Assembly: GCF_030052815.1 (NCBI RefSeq)
Contig: NC_079510.1
Location: 31,697,823-31,761,822, forward strand
Length of the DNA: 64,000 nucleotides
Direction: 5' to 3'
Source: Hevea brasiliensis
Lineage: Eukaryota; Streptophyta; Magnoliopsida; Malpighiales; Euphorbiaceae
This document shows, piece by piece, positions 22,003-34,179 of this stretch. The notes under the pieces are model-generated. The model was not told where the DNA came from. It saw only the letters and a program-made list of their open reading frames with translations, and made no database searches. The position numbers and the translations under genes are program-made. Each line of letters opens with the position of its first letter. The first letter of the stretch is position 1.

Positions 22003-22503
22003 TTGGAAAGTTCTTTTCAAGCATTAAAATTACATGGGATGACAAGGAATGATCAAGGAGTCACTGGTATGGTGGCAAAGGTGATGATTAAGAATGGATA
22101 TGAGGAAGGAAAAGGATTAGGCACCCGGTTGCAGGGAATTATGGAGCCCATAATAGTCACCAAGAAAAAAGGGCATTTCAGGCTAGGATATGACGGATAT
22201 GCTTTGATAGATGGGAGGTTCAGAATGAGATATATGTTTCCCAACCAACGCTTTGATCAGCTGCATAAAAGAAAGAGGGTCATTCCTCATATTGAAGATA
22301 TTTTCCTTTCAGCTACTAAAATTACCCATCCCTTGCTAGTCATTCAGGAAATCAAAGAAGAAGTAGAGGAATCTTTATCAAAAATGTCCATCAATGTCCT
22401 GCAGTCTAGTTTTGTACCAAATATGTTGATTATGCCAATGGAAGAAGGTCAAAAGCTTGGCAATTGGGAAGAAGAAGATATTCTAGCACCTTTCTTAAAG
22501 TAA
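22003..22503 (+). pseudogene. Tat-1 G-patch domain segment
   Basis: 166 open codons. At about residues 22-60 is GMVAKVMIKNGYEEGKGLGT followed by LQGIMEPI and GHFRLGYDGYA, the Gly-rich pattern of a G-patch domain, an RNA-binding or helicase-activating fold. A G-patch after the protease is a known feature of Tat and related retroelements. The rest (RVIPHIEDIFLSATKITHPL) is a linker toward RT. Tekay-B interrupts the element 110 bases later. Its role in the retroelement is not known. Confidence 0.78.
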
Positions 22504-22608
22504 TATATATTTAGTTATCAACGCTTGATCACTTAGTCTATGGTGTCAAGTGGAAATTTGTGTAAGTGGACCTTATGTTATAATTGAATATTAATAAATT
22601 AATAGTGC

Positions 22609-22613
22609 ATTTT
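22609..22613. repeat. Target-site duplication of Tekay-B (left)
   Basis: ATTTT, repeated at 36614-36618 right after the right LTR. Confidence 0.85.
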
Positions 22614-25577
22614 TGTAACACCCCCTTACTCGATCTACAGTGTAGCCGAGTAAAGCAATGTCCCATTCTGTGCCACAGCACCTAATCTTATTTTATTCAA
22701 TTGATGATCAATTTAATTCCATCATAATTTAATCAAGGAAATTTTAAATGGAAACTGCAAGAGTTTTCCCGTATTATTAATATTTTACCTGTTAAAGAAT
22801 TATCCTGTTAAAATTATCCATATTGGGAAAATCTAAAATATATAACAATTTCAAAATCACAACTCATATTTCCTTATCTATTCACATCCATTTCTATACA
22901 TAAATTTCCTTCATTTCATTCATTTACAAAATGTGCACATTTATCATAAATCTCAAAATTAAATTATAAACTTGTGTTTAATTACAATACACATGATCAT
23001 GTACTATTGTGGGCCAATGATCTCTAATAGAATAATGTGCGGAGGTGACAATGACCACTACTGCAGATTAATCCAAAATTCCTATTCAAAGTCTATTGGG
23101 TCCTATCGCCTGGACCTGCGTGGAAAGAAACCATTGCGCTAAGCATTTCTGCTTAGTGGTGTACTAACATAATAAAAGTACAATATACAAACAAAAATAA
23201 TTTTTATGCTTGTATGAAATAAGGAAAAATGCACATGTAAATATCCATAAATCATTTAAAAAGAATATAGAATTTATAACATCAAAATTTTATAGTCATT
23301 TCATTTGTTTAACTACGTAACTATTTTGGATGCCTTTCACAATATTTTTCTCTCATATTCTTATATTTTCATAACTTCATGATCTTTGGAAATATTTATT
23401 TTCATGGGGTTTTTCTCTTTTTTTTTATATATTAAATTTCTTAATTTATTTCGGTGTCCAAAGTAACCTTTAATAGGACTATTTGGACTGGATGCGCGGG
23501 TTTTACTAGCGCTGGACACTTGATGCCTCAGGCCGTCATACCGTCGGACACATCGGTGCCTGCCGGGTATATAATATAATTGGGCATAAAAGCCATGGGA
23601 ATAATCATATCGGACACTCGATAACTGCTAATGATTATTCAAAGCAATCAAGAATAAGGGATAATCATATCGGACACTCAGTACCTGCCAATGGTATCTG
23701 GGGATAGAATTCATGGGCAATACTGCTAATCTCGTTCCTTCTTGGTATGCCAATCTATCCAACCCTTGCACTATTGTTTAGGTAGAGTTAGGCTAATTTA
23801 TTATCATTAGCAATTCATGGTTCTCATTAGTTCATCATTTGATTATCATTCTTTTATCACTCCGTTATCATCTCATTCATCCCGGGAGCAAAGGTCTCAA
23901 ACACAATTTCACATGCCCTTCATGCTTAACATGCCATTAGCATTAATCACAATTCACCTTTTTAAACAATTTGCTTACATTTTATAAATTTCAGATTTGG
24001 TACCTCAACTTCCTTAATAAATTTGGCTAAGGTACAGCAGGAATTTAACCATACCTTCTTCATAAGAATTGTAGATCTATGCCTTATGTTTATTTTGGCT
24101 TTAGAATCATTCAATTTACACTTGTGTAGCTTGAGTTATGGCCATTTTGACAAAACTACTTGGGTGACCAAATCTCAATTTTCAGGTCACTTCCAGAATC
24201 TAGATTTCTAGACTCACTTTGTCAAGCAAATTTAGATAGGTTATAGTCATACTTTAGCATCATGGTCTTCATATAAATTGTTCCCTTGTGTCTCAGGATT
24301 GCACAGGTTCAAGAATTACTCAATTTGGAGTTTTGTAGAGTGAGTTATACTCAATTTAGTGCATACTATTCATTTGGTCATTTTTTAGGATTTTAATTCT
24401 GGATTGCCGAATTCCAGCTATAATTTAGGTATCTTCCAATCAGTTTCAGGTCAAGTGTTCTCATGAATATTTTAATATATTGTCTTATCTTTAATTTATC
24501 TTTAGTTTCACATCAATTAGAATTATGTAGCTCAAGTTATAAACATTTAATCCCACTGGACTCAAGCTATCTAGATTTCATACTTAATGCACAATACCAA
24601 TTCATCACTAATGTTTCTCAATAAATACACATCAAATAATCATAATACAAACATAATAGCATTAAATAGGCTTCATACAATGAAAACCCTAATTGTATAA
24701 AAAAAACCCTAATTTAATTAGCAATAACATTCAAAATTCATGAAACTTCTTAGCACTAACCTTAATTACAAGTCCTAATTAACCTCAATCAACCTTCAAT
24801 TCACCAAAACCTTAACTCTCATTTTTGTTCTCCCACAAACCGAAATCCCTCCCTTCAATCCATAATTTCAATCAATATTCATAAAAATCTCCACAATCAA
24901 ACTTGAATTCCATTAATTCACAACTAACTAAGCTTAAATCATAACTTACCTCAATTGGTCAATAATTCTTCTTCACTAATCTTTCAAATTTCTTAGAATC
25001 CGTTCTTGCTTTCTTCAAATCAAGGCTTGATACAAGGTTTTCTCTTAATTTTCTATAAAAATTATGAAGGAATTTATGATGAAGCTTTAATGGAGGAAAA
25101 GAGAGAGAGTGGGACGACAAAGGGAATGCAAAAAGAAGATGATGAAGATGAAATAATGGTGGTGATGAGGTGTATTAGTGAGTTGTCCCTTTAATTAATA
25201 TATTTATTTTATTTGTTACATAATTATCTAAATAAATATAATTATAATTCTAATTCTAATTATAATATTCTAATTATTTTATACCCCTTTCAGTTAATTA
25301 AGTCCCATTCTAATGTATCAATCTCACTTAATTGAATTAACATTTCAGTCAAAAGTCAACTCTTCAAGTGAATTGACCAAAATGCCCTTCATTGAGTTAT
25401 AGTCTATCTTTTTCAATAATACTGATTAAGTCCATAACTCGATGGTCACTTCAGTTTTTATTCTTCTTATCTTAATTAATTTCTATTTCATTTTTAGTCA
25501 TCGAGCTGGCTTTGAATAATACTATTCACAGACCGAAAATAGTACTATTCAAAGCTCAAAATTCTCAGGATATTACA
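22614..25577 (-). repeat. 3' LTR of Tekay-B
   Basis: 2964 bp. The plus strand starts TGTAACACCCCCTTACTCG and ends GGATATTACA. It matches the two halves of the right LTR around the LINE. The site AATAAAAGTACAATATACAA occurs once here at 23169-23188, which is the empty LINE target. It contains several AGTTATRG / TTGTAGAGTGAG motif copies (24120-24560). No gene. Confidence 0.92.
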
Positions 25578-25580
25578 ACT

Positions 25581-25592
25581 CTTCCCCTCTAA
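25581..25592 (-). other. Polypurine tract of Tekay-B
   Basis: The minus strand reads TTAGAGGGGAAG just before the 3' LTR at 25577. Confidence 0.83.
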
Positions 25593-25625
25593 AAAGAAAT
25601 TTCATCTTCGAAATTTAACTTACGT

Positions 25626-26045
25626 AAATAGCTGAGGATACTGTTGCCTTATTGTCTCATCGCTCTCCCAAGTGGCTTCTTCTATGTTATGGTGTCTCTA
25701 CAGCACTTTCACTAATGGAATCTTTTTATGTCGCAGTTCCTTAATTTCTCAAGCTAAGATTTTTACTGGTTCCTCTTTATTTGTCAAATCTGGCTGCACA
25801 TCAATTGCCTCCACTGATATGACATGTGAAGGATCTGATCTGTACCTCCTTAGCATCGAAACATGAAATTCATTGTGGATCTTAACCAATTTTGGTGGTA
25901 AAGCTAATCTATAGGCTACCAGACCGACACGTTTAATGATTTTGCATGGACTGATAAACCTTGAGCTTAACTTACTCTTCTTCCCAAATCTTAACACCTT
26001 TTTCCATGGCGATAACTTGAGAAAAAACTTTATCACTGACTCCAT
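25626..26045 (-). pseudogene. pol: Tekay-B integrase C-terminal domain and chromodomain-like tail
   Basis: The open part 25749-26045 has FFLKLSPWKKVLRFGKKSKL, SSRFISPCKIIKRVGLVAYR and HNEFHVSMLRRYRSDPSHVI. A stop after EEPVKILA separates it from the last part, where EIKELRHKKIPLVKVL and EEATWESDETI can still be read. This is the same architecture as Tekay-A. Confidence 0.85.
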
Positions 26046-26940
26046 ATTCTATGTCTTTTCTTTTTAAGTCCGCATATGACTTCTGTCTATCTGAGGCAAC
26101 TTTCAAACTATCTCTAATCACCTTTATCTTCTTCTCAGTCTATTTCACTAAATCTGACCCCACAATCTTATCTTCACCCAATTCTGTCCAGCATAAGGGT
26201 GTCCTACACTTTCTCCCATACGATACTTCATAAGGAGCCATCTTTATACTTGCCTGATAACTATTATTATATGCAAACTCTGCTAATGGGAGATACCTGT
26301 ACCAACTTCCTTCAAATTCCGTAACACAGCTTATTAACATATCCTCAAGTATTTGGATTACTCTTTCTGACTGCCTATCTGTTTGAGGATGAAATGTTGT
26401 GCTATAATGCAAATGTGTACCCAAGGCTTCCTGTAACTTCTTCCAAAACCTCGATGTAAACCTCGAGTCTCAGTTTGATATGATCGATACTGACACCCCA
26501 TGTAACCGAACTATCTCACTTATATGCAGTTCTGCTAATTTCTTCAGTGAGTAGCTAGTTCTAATTGGTAGGAAGTGAGCTGACTTCGTCAATCTATTTA
26601 CTATTACCCACACTACATCATGCTTTTTCTGTGTGAGAGGTAGACCAATGACAAAATTTATTATGATACGGTCCCATTTCCACTCAGGTACAACTATAGG
26701 TTGCAGCAAACCTAATGGAACTTGGTGCTCTGCCTTAACTTGTTGACATATCAGGCATCTAGTCACATAATCAACAATGTCTTTCTTCATACCAAGCCAC
26801 CAATAATGAGACTTCAAATCACAATACATCTTCATACTCATGGGATGCATAGCATAAAAGCTGCTATGTACCTCTTTCAAAATGCTCTTTTTTAATTCTT
26901 CATCATCCGACACACACATTCTTCCTTTGAGTATAAGCAC
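26046..26940 (-). pseudogene. pol: Tekay-B integrase (broken)
   Basis: Zinc-binding end CDLKSHYWWLGMKKDIVDYV and CLICQQVKAEHQ; core start WDRIIINFVIGLPLTQKKHD, where the catalytic Asp of the DFV motif is Asn. The middle reads TSYSLKKLAELHISEIVRLH. The Glu region reads HPQTDRQSERVIQILEDML with Glu kept, and FAYNNSYQASIKMAPYEVSY follows. Two open pieces (26140-26424 and 26470-26940) are separated by stops around the second Asp. Loss of an active-site Asp argues against function. Confidence 0.86.
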
Positions 26941-27086
26941 CCATCTTCCCTTATCTCATACCCATTCTCTTTCCCCTCTTTGATTCAACCCATAATGGTT
27001 ATCAACTTCTCATCTAGCTTCTGAGCCTCCTGTACTTGCTGGAGCAAATTAGGCTTCACTTGTAACTTAGCTATAATAGCTCCATC

Positions 27087-27539
27087 TCATGCTAACGTCA
27101 AATGAGCATTCAAAGATCTTAATACTGCTATGAACTTCCTACTTAGAGCATCTGCTACCACATTAACCTTCCCAGGGTGGTAATCAATAATACAGTCATT
27201 GTCCTTTAGGAATTCTATCCACCTCCTCTGTCTTAGATTGAGCTCCTTTTGAATTGGCAAATATTTAAGACTCTTGTGATCTATGTATATATAACACTTC
27301 TCACTATATAAGTAATGCCTCCATATCTTCAATGCAAACACAATTGCCGCCAATTCAAGATCATGGGTAGGGTAGTTCTTTTCATGTGGTTTTAGTTGCC
27401 TATAAGCATAAGCAACCACTTTTCCTTCTTGCATTAGAACACACCCAAGCCCATTATACGAGGCATCACTATAAACTACAAAGTCTCTCCCTGATACTAG
27501 TTGTGTCAACACTGGCGCTTCGGTAAGCATATCCTTCAA
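27087..27539 (-). pseudogene. pol: Tekay-B RNase H
   Basis: 150 open codons: [17 protein letters not shown] (first Asp kept), [20 protein letters not shown] (Glu kept), [20 protein letters not shown] (Asp kept; here Gln is present where both Tekay-A copies have a stop), and [13 protein letters not shown]. All four acidic landmarks are present. It is bounded by stops on both sides. Confidence 0.87.
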
Positions 27540-27559
27540 TTTTTCAAAACTGGCTTAAC

Positions 27560-28480
27560 ACTTATCATTCCAGTCAAACTTCACATTCTTATGTAGTAGC
27601 TTAATCAATGGACCTGTTATAAGAGAAAATCCTTTCACAAATCTCCTATAGTAGCCTACCAATCCTGAGAAACTTCTAACTTCTATTGCATTCTTAGGTG
27701 GTTTCTATCCACTATAGCTTCTATCTTCTTGGGATCCACTCTAATTCCATCAGCTAATACCATGTGTCCAAGGAAAGAAATCTCATTTAACCAGAATTCA
27801 CACTTGGATAACTTAGCATATAGCTTTTTCTTCCTTAAGGTCTGTAATATAATCCTCAACTGTTTATCATGCTCATCCTAGTCCTTAGAATCACCAGTAT
27901 ATCATCAATAAAGACAACTATAAATAGATCCAAATAAGGATGAAAGATACGGTTTGTAAGGTCAATGAATGCCCCTAGTACATTTATCAACCCGAATGGC
28001 ATCACCAAAAATTTGTAATGCCCATACCGAGTTTTGAAAGCAGTCTTAGGTACATCCACCTCCTTTACCCTTAGCTGATGATACCCTGATCTGAGATCAA
28101 TCTTAGAGAAAACACCTGCTCCCTTCAATTAATTAAACAAATCGTCTATCCTGGGTAAAGGATACTTATTCTTTACCATCACTTTGTTCAATTGTCGGTA
28201 GTCTATACACAATCTCAATGTCGCATCCTTCTTCTTTACAAACAATACTGGTGCTCCCCATGGTAACACGCTAGGGCATATAAACCCCTTATCTAACAGT
28301 TTTTGCAACTGTACTTTTAACTCATTTAACTCCATCAATGCCATCCTATAAGGAGCGATCGATATCGGTGTTGTACCTAGCATCACTTCAATTGCAAACT
28401 TTATTTCTCTTTTTGGTGGTAAACCAGGCAATTCCTTTGGAAACACATATGGAAAGCCACATACGATGGGTATATCTTGG
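27560..28480 (-). pseudogene. pol: Tekay-B reverse transcriptase (broken)
   Basis: 28129-28480 gives [40 protein letters not shown], and [20 protein letters not shown]. 27856-28128 gives motif [14 protein letters not shown] (Asp kept), [20 protein letters not shown] and the catalytic FIDDILV. The next part ([20 protein letters not shown]) is readable near 27770-27850 in another frame. At least three frame breaks. Confidence 0.86.
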
Positions 28481-28489
28481 AGACTAGAC

Positions 28490-29000
28490 CCAACCTTCTT
28501 GGTATCAACCACATGTGTTAGGTATGCTTCATAACACTTTCTTATCAGTTTCCTAGCTACCGTGGCTAATATGACATTGGAAAGGTAGCACGTCCTTTCA
28601 CCCACAACTGTCAATTCTTCATTACTAGCAGTTTTTAAGGTGATCTACTTCAACCGATAATTTACCATTAGCTGATGACGTGATAACTAATCCATCCCCA
28701 GTATCATGTTAAATTCATGGAATGGCAGCTCTATCAGGTCAGCCAAGAACTCATGTCCTTGAATTCTTAAGGGACAACCCTTATAGACCTTATTCACCAC
28801 TACATTATGGCTCAAGGGTTAGTGACCAGGATATCTTGCTCAATCTCATCTATCTGAACTCTTCTCTCCATAGGCAAAGCAACACAAATATATGAATGTG
28901 TGGATCCTGGGTTTACCAATGCATGCATAGGCACATCATAGAGAAAAAAAGCACCCCAAATCATGTCGAGCACATCCTGCTCCTCCCGGGCTCTCATAGC
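28490..29000 (-). pseudogene. pol: Tekay-B aspartic protease region (broken)
   Basis: The active-site region is in the 28812-28997 frame: VPMHALVNPGSTHSYICVAL, where the usual D-S/T-G is read as NPG, so the catalytic Asp is lost. Downstream, MELPFHEFNMILGMD-like residues in another frame and [17 protein letters not shown] lead to the RT linker ([20 protein letters not shown]). Non-functional. Confidence 0.75.
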
Positions 29001-29102
29001 ATAGGCACGCGTCGGCGCCCTAGCCTCTAGTCTCTCTACTATCTTGGAAGCAGCTCTTTGTGAACTACCTATTGCCTCTATCTGACAGGGTTTCCTACCC
29101 CT

Positions 29103-30177
29103 TTAGGGTACAGGGGCAGATCTCACAGTCTGTGCTGGAGCAATAGGAGCACTCTCTCGGGGGCAATCTCTTTGAAAATGGTATGTGGCCCCACATCTAA
29201 AGCAACTCTTAGTCAAGTACCAGCACTCTCCTCTATGTCTTTTGTTATAGTGACTACATGTGGCTGGAGCTGCTTCCCTGGCTACTGTCCCAGGAGAACT
29301 AGCCACTAATGCTATTGACTAGCCTCTCCTGGGTATAATTTGTGATCTCAGCTTCTATGACTGACTCTAGCTTTTGGATCCCCTGGGCTTCTTACTAGCT
29401 ATGGCTAAGGAGCTAAACTACCCTGGGCCTCTCTTATATTATCTGTCTCTACGGTTTTGCTCACTGTCTCTGACCTTTCCACATTCAGAACAACCTCCAC
29501 CATTTGAGAAAAATCCATAATTTGAAGAGCCGTAATATGAAGCTTCACATTATCATTCAGCCCCTCCTCAAACCTATGACATATGTCTGCCTCAATGGTT
29601 ACAACCTCATGGGCATAACGGCTCAACTGCACAAACCCCTGTTCATACTTTGATACCACCAGTTGTTTTTTCCTTAAACTAATGAACTCCCTCCTCCTAG
29701 CCTCCAGATATATGTGGCTTATGTACTTTTTCCAGAACTCAGCCAAAAAGTACTCCCATGTCACTGTAGCAGGTTGCACTATCCCGAATATAGTGTCCCA
29801 CCACTGGTAGGCATCCTCCTGAAGAAGGGAGACCACACCCTCTAAAATTTCTCTAGAGTGCAGTGTAGTTGCTGGAGAACCCGCTTTGTCCTCTCCAGCC
29901 AGTGTTCGGTGGTGGTTGGATCATCATCTTTCTTACCCTTAAAGTCGATAGCCCCATAGTTCTTAAACATCTCTAAGTGGGACCTCTGTGGGGATCGAGC
30001 TCATGGAATAGCTCCTGTGACCAGCCGAAGCATCTCAGTCATCTGCTTGAAAAAGATCTACTAAGCCCGGCCTGCTATTGCCTCTCTCCTGCCTCCACTA
30101 AAACTGATAGGAGCATGGGTCTCTACCTCCTCATCCATTAGCTAAGGGAATTCGGGCTTGGTGGGGTCGAACTCCAT
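29103..30177 (-). pseudogene. gag: Tekay-B gag
   Basis: The likely start is ATG at 30177 (MEFDPTKPEFP, then a stop). 29405-29836 holds the gag core (MVSLLQEDAYQWWDTI, TWEYFLAEFWKKYISHIYLE, SLRKKQLVVSKYEQGFVQLS). 29103-29306 has a complete zinc knuckle CFRCGATYHFQRDC (CCHC spacing 2-4-4) and a preceding CSHYNKRHRGEC. Stops at several points break the gene. The intact CCHC shows the ancestral form that Tekay-A has lost. Confidence 0.83.
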
Positions 30178-30300
30178 ATTAACCTAAAACAGACATGAGA
30201 ATAGATCTGCATTAGTGTCACCTCGACTCTTAATGAATGCAATGCATAGCATGCACTCTACATCCTTTTACCTATATAGGTTTAGGAATGCCCAAACCTT

Positions 30301-30312
30301 ACTCTAATTCCA
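30301..30312 (-). other. Degenerate primer binding site of Tekay-B
   Basis: The minus strand reads TGGAATTAGAGT, a mutated form of TGGTATCAGAGC (initiator Met-tRNA complement), five bases from the LTR end at 30318. Confidence 0.7.
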
Positions 30313-30874
30313 CTAAATGTTACACTCCCTTGCCCGATCTACAGCGTAGCAAAGCAAAGGAATGTCACATTCTGTGTCAAAGCATCTAATCTTATCTTAT
30401 TCAATTGATGATTAATTTAATTCCATCATAATTTAATCAAAGAAATTTTAAATGAAAATTGTAAGAGTTTTCCCGTATTATTAATATTTTGCCTATTAAA
30501 GAATTGTCCTGTCAAAATTATCTATATTGGGAAAATCTAAAATATATAACAATTTCAATATCACAAATCATATTTCCTTATCTATTCACATATATTTCTA
30601 TACGTAAATTACCTTTAATTCATTCATTTATAAAATGTGCACATTTATCATAAATCTCAAAATTAAATTATAAACTTATGTTTAATTATAATACACATGA
30701 TCATGCACTATTGTGGGCCAATGATCTCTACCAGAATAATGTGCGGAGGTGACAATGACCACTACTATAGATTAATCCAAAATCCCTATTCAAAGTCTAT
30801 TGGGTCCTATCGCCTGGACCTATGCGAGAAGAAATCATAGCGCTAAGCATTTCTACTTAGTGGTGCACTAACAT

Positions 30875-30894
30875 AATAAAAGTACAATATACAA
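30875..30894. repeat. Target-site duplication of RTE-1 (left)
   Basis: AATAAAAGTACAATATACAA, identical to 34180-34199. The empty site is preserved at 23169-23188 in the sister LTR. Confidence 0.95.
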
Positions 30895-30917
30895 CTCAAC
30901 TCAACTGAACTAAGCCT

Positions 30918-33904
30918 TTATCCCAAAAATTTGGGGTCGGCCATATGGATTCGCTTTTTCCACTCTGAACAATTTTGGGTTAAATCCTCAGAAATGTGTA
31001 ATGCTTCTAAGTCATGTTGTACTACTCTCCTCCAAGTCAATTTAGGTCTACCCCTTTTTTTCTTTCTGTCCTCTAACCTAATGTGCTCTACTTGTCTAAC
31101 TGGAGCCTCCGTATGTCTACGCTTCACATGACCAAACCACCTCAATCTCCCTTCTCTCAACTTATCTTCAATTGGCACCACTCCTACCTTTTCTCTAATA
31201 CTCTCATTACGGACTTTATCTAGTCTAGTATGGCCACTCATCCACCTTAACATTCTCATCTCTGCAACTCTTATCTTAGATGCATACGACTCTTTCAGTG
31301 CCCAACACTCACTACCATATAACATAGCCGGTCGTATGGCTGTACGGTAAAATTTTCCTTTTAATTTATTGGGAATCTTACGATCACATAAAACTCCCAT
31401 GGCACGTCTCCACTTCAACCATCCGGCTTTAATCCTATGACTAACATCCTTCTCACATCTCCCATCTACTTGAAGGACTGAGCCTAGATATTTAAAGTGA
31501 TTACTTGGGAACAGTATCACTCCATTCAAACTAACTCCTTCCCTATCACCAGTTTGGCCTTCACTGAACTTGCAATGCATGTATTCTATCTTCGTTCTAC
31601 TTAACTTAAAACCCTTTGACTCTAGAGTATTTCTCCAAAGTTCTAGCTTCCTATTGACTCCTTCTCGTCTCTCATCTATCAAAACAATATCATCCACAAA
31701 TATCATGTACCAAGGAATACTCTCTTGTATATGTTTCGTCAGTTCATCTAAAACTAATGTAAAATGGTAAGGGCTTATGGCTGATCATTGGTATAATCCA
31801 ATTGAGATCAGAAAATCTCTTGTGTCCCCTCCCACGTGCGCACAATAGTAGTTGCTCCTTCATACATATCTTTCAATACTTGTATGTACCTAATAGATGC
31901 CCTCTTTTGTTCTAACACATTCCATAAGACCTCTCTTGGAACACTATCATAAGCCTTCTCCAAATTAATAAAAACCATGTGTAGATCTTTCTTCACATCT
32001 CTATATTTCTCCATCAAGCTTTTAATGAGAAAGATCGCTTCCATAGTTGAACGACTGGGCATGAAACCGAATTGATTGAGAGAAATAGAAGTATCATGAC
32101 ATAGTCGATGCTCCACAACTCTCTCCCACAACTTCATAGTATGGCTCATGAGTTTAATTCCCCTATAGTTTGAGCAACTCTGTTTGTCTCCCTTATTTTT
32201 AAAAATAGGTACTAAAATACTCTTCCTCCATTCATCAGGCATTTTCTTTGAGTTTAGAATCTTATTAAATAATTTAGTTAACCATGCCACTCCCATATCT
32301 CCCAAATACTTCCACACTTCAATTGGTATTTCATCGGGTCCACAGGCTTTACCCACTTTCATTCTCTTAAGTGCTTCCTTTACTTCTAAAGATCGAATCC
32401 TTCTAGTATATTTTACATTCTTTTCTATTGTTCTATAATCTATATTCATGCTATTACCATTTTGACTATTATTAAAGAGATCATTAAAATAATTTCTCCA
32501 TCTTTCTTTAATGTCTTCATCTTTCACCAACACTTTTCCTTCTTTATCCTTAATGCACCTAACTTGATTGAGATCTTGACATTTCCTTTCTCTACTCCTT
32601 GCTAATCTATAAATATCTTTCTCCCCTTCTTTAGTTCTAAGTTTCTCATATAACTTTTCAAAGGCCTGTGCTTTTGCTTTACTAACTACCTTTTTTGCCT
32701 CTTTCTTTGCTATCTTATACTGTTCATATGCCTCATTATTATCACATTTAGGTAATTTCTTATACCATTCCCTTTTTCTCTTCACTGCCTTTTGTACTTC
32801 CTCATTCCACCACCATATCTCTTTTGAGGATGGTCCATGTCCTTTAAACTCTCCAAGTACTTTTCTAGCTACTTCTCTAATCTTTGATGCCATCTGTATC
32901 CACATATCATTGGCCTCCATATCTAGCTTCCATACTTCGGACTCAAGAAGCTCATTTTTGAACTTCACTTGCTTTACTCCTTTAAACTCCCACCACTTTG
33001 TTCGAGCTACACTATTTCTTCTGACTTTACTTGAATTGTTCCTAAACTTGACATCCAAGACCACCAACCTATATTGACTTGTTAAAGCCTCTCCTGGAAT
33101 GACCTTGCAATCCTTGCATAGAGCTCTATTTGTCTTCCTGGTTAAGAGAAAGTCGATTTGGCTTCTATGTTGCCCACTTTTGAAAGTCACTAAATGTGAC
33201 TCTCTTTTTATAAAGTAGGTATTTGCTAGTATTAGGTCGTATGCCATAGCAAAATCCAGGATGCTTTTTCCCTCCTCATTTCGACTACCAAAACCAAAAC
33301 CTCCATGAACATTCTCATAACCTTGCCTATCACTTCTTACATGTCCATTCAAATCTCCACCAATGAAAACATTCTCTTCATTCGGTATGCTTTGCATTAA
33401 ATCAACCATATCTTTCCAAAACCTTTATTTACTCTCACTGTCTAGTCCTATTTGTGGGGCATAAGCACTAACTATAGTTATTGTTTCTCCTTCTAATACT
33501 AGCTTTACTAGTATAATTCTATCTCCTACTCTTTTCACAGCTACTACTGCGTCTTTCAATGTTTTGTCTACGATTATACCTACTCCGTTCTTGTTTCTCT
33601 CCTTTCCGGTAAACCACAGTTTGTACCCTGAATTACCCACTTCCTTACTTTTCTCTCCTACCCATTTAGTCTCCTGAATGCAAGCAATATTCACCCTTTT
33701 CCTTTCCAAGGTATCCACAAGCTCCATTAATTTTCCTGTAAGTGATCCAACATTCCAAGTACCAACCCTGATCCTCCTCCTATCCTGCTCCTTCCTAATT
33801 GTTCTCCTTCTATGATATCTTCTATTGTTTTCTATGTCTATCTTGTGTTCTGTTCCACTATTTGTTCTGCTATCTGTCCTATGGACTAATTTCTTTACCC
33901 ACAC
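30918..33904 (-). pseudogene. RTE-1 endonuclease-reverse transcriptase ORF (broken)
   Basis: It starts at ATG 33904. The APE-type endonuclease begins RIRVGTWNVGSLTGKLMELV, with IACIQETKWVG and VVSAYAPQ-like landmarks, and continues after an in-frame TAA near 33425 with FIGGDLNGHVRSD and SQIDFLL. RT: FNKILNSKKMPDEWRKSILV, NYRGIKLMSHTMKLWERVVE, motif A FINLEKAYDSVP (Asn replaces the catalytic Asp). A frameshift and stops at 31707-31807 follow, then the catalytic box MIFVDDIVLIDE (31706). The C-terminal RTE domain (MRMLRWMSGHTRLDKVRNES, LRWFGHVKRR) ends at 30918. It nicks target DNA and copies RNA at the nick; this copy cannot. Confidence 0.93.
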
Positions 33905-34179
33905 CCGTCCATGATGTGGGAACCCTTACTCACTTAACACCACACCTGAGCGCCGGCATGGCGCGTCGCTTTCGGTGAATACCCTATACCCTTACATATT
34001 TATCACTACACCCGGGCTCTGATGTAGCGCGTCGTTAGTAGAGGATGCCCCAACGTTTATAACATTTGAATCCATATCATAGGGTGTGACGAAATTTTTA
34101 CGTTGGTTGTCACCTACCGCAACCCTCCTCCTTTATCCGGGCTTGGGACCGGCTAAGCGCAAACTACTTAGGCGGAGTT
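33905..34179 (-). other. RTE-1 5' leader
   Basis: Noncoding start of the LINE, beginning AACTCCGCCTAAGTAG on the minus strand. It contains two related GACGCGC segments with GGTGTAG/GGTGTGG (near 33960 and 34030), an imperfect duplication of about 75 bp. An intact 5' end is uncommon for LINEs, which are often truncated. Confidence 0.8.

Larger units (their letters stand above)
30895..34179 (-). mobile_element. RTE-1: full-length RTE-clade LINE
   Basis: A 3285-bp non-LTR retrotransposon on the minus strand, bounded by a perfect 20-bp target duplication. It has a 5' leader (33905-34179), one ORF with endonuclease and RT, and a 3' end of TTGAG-type short repeats (GTTGAGTTGAG at 30895-30905 on the minus strand) instead of a poly(A) tail, as is usual for plant RTE elements. 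The length fits the usual 3.2-3.3 kb. The ORF is broken. Confidence 0.95.

Noticed and set aside
30901..30912. Candidate microsatellite (CAACT)n
   Set aside because: It is the terminal short repeat of the RTE 3' end, not an independent repeat.
31808..33409. 533-codon frame as a possible host gene
   Set aside because: Its endonuclease and RT motifs and the 20-bp duplications show it is an RTE LINE.
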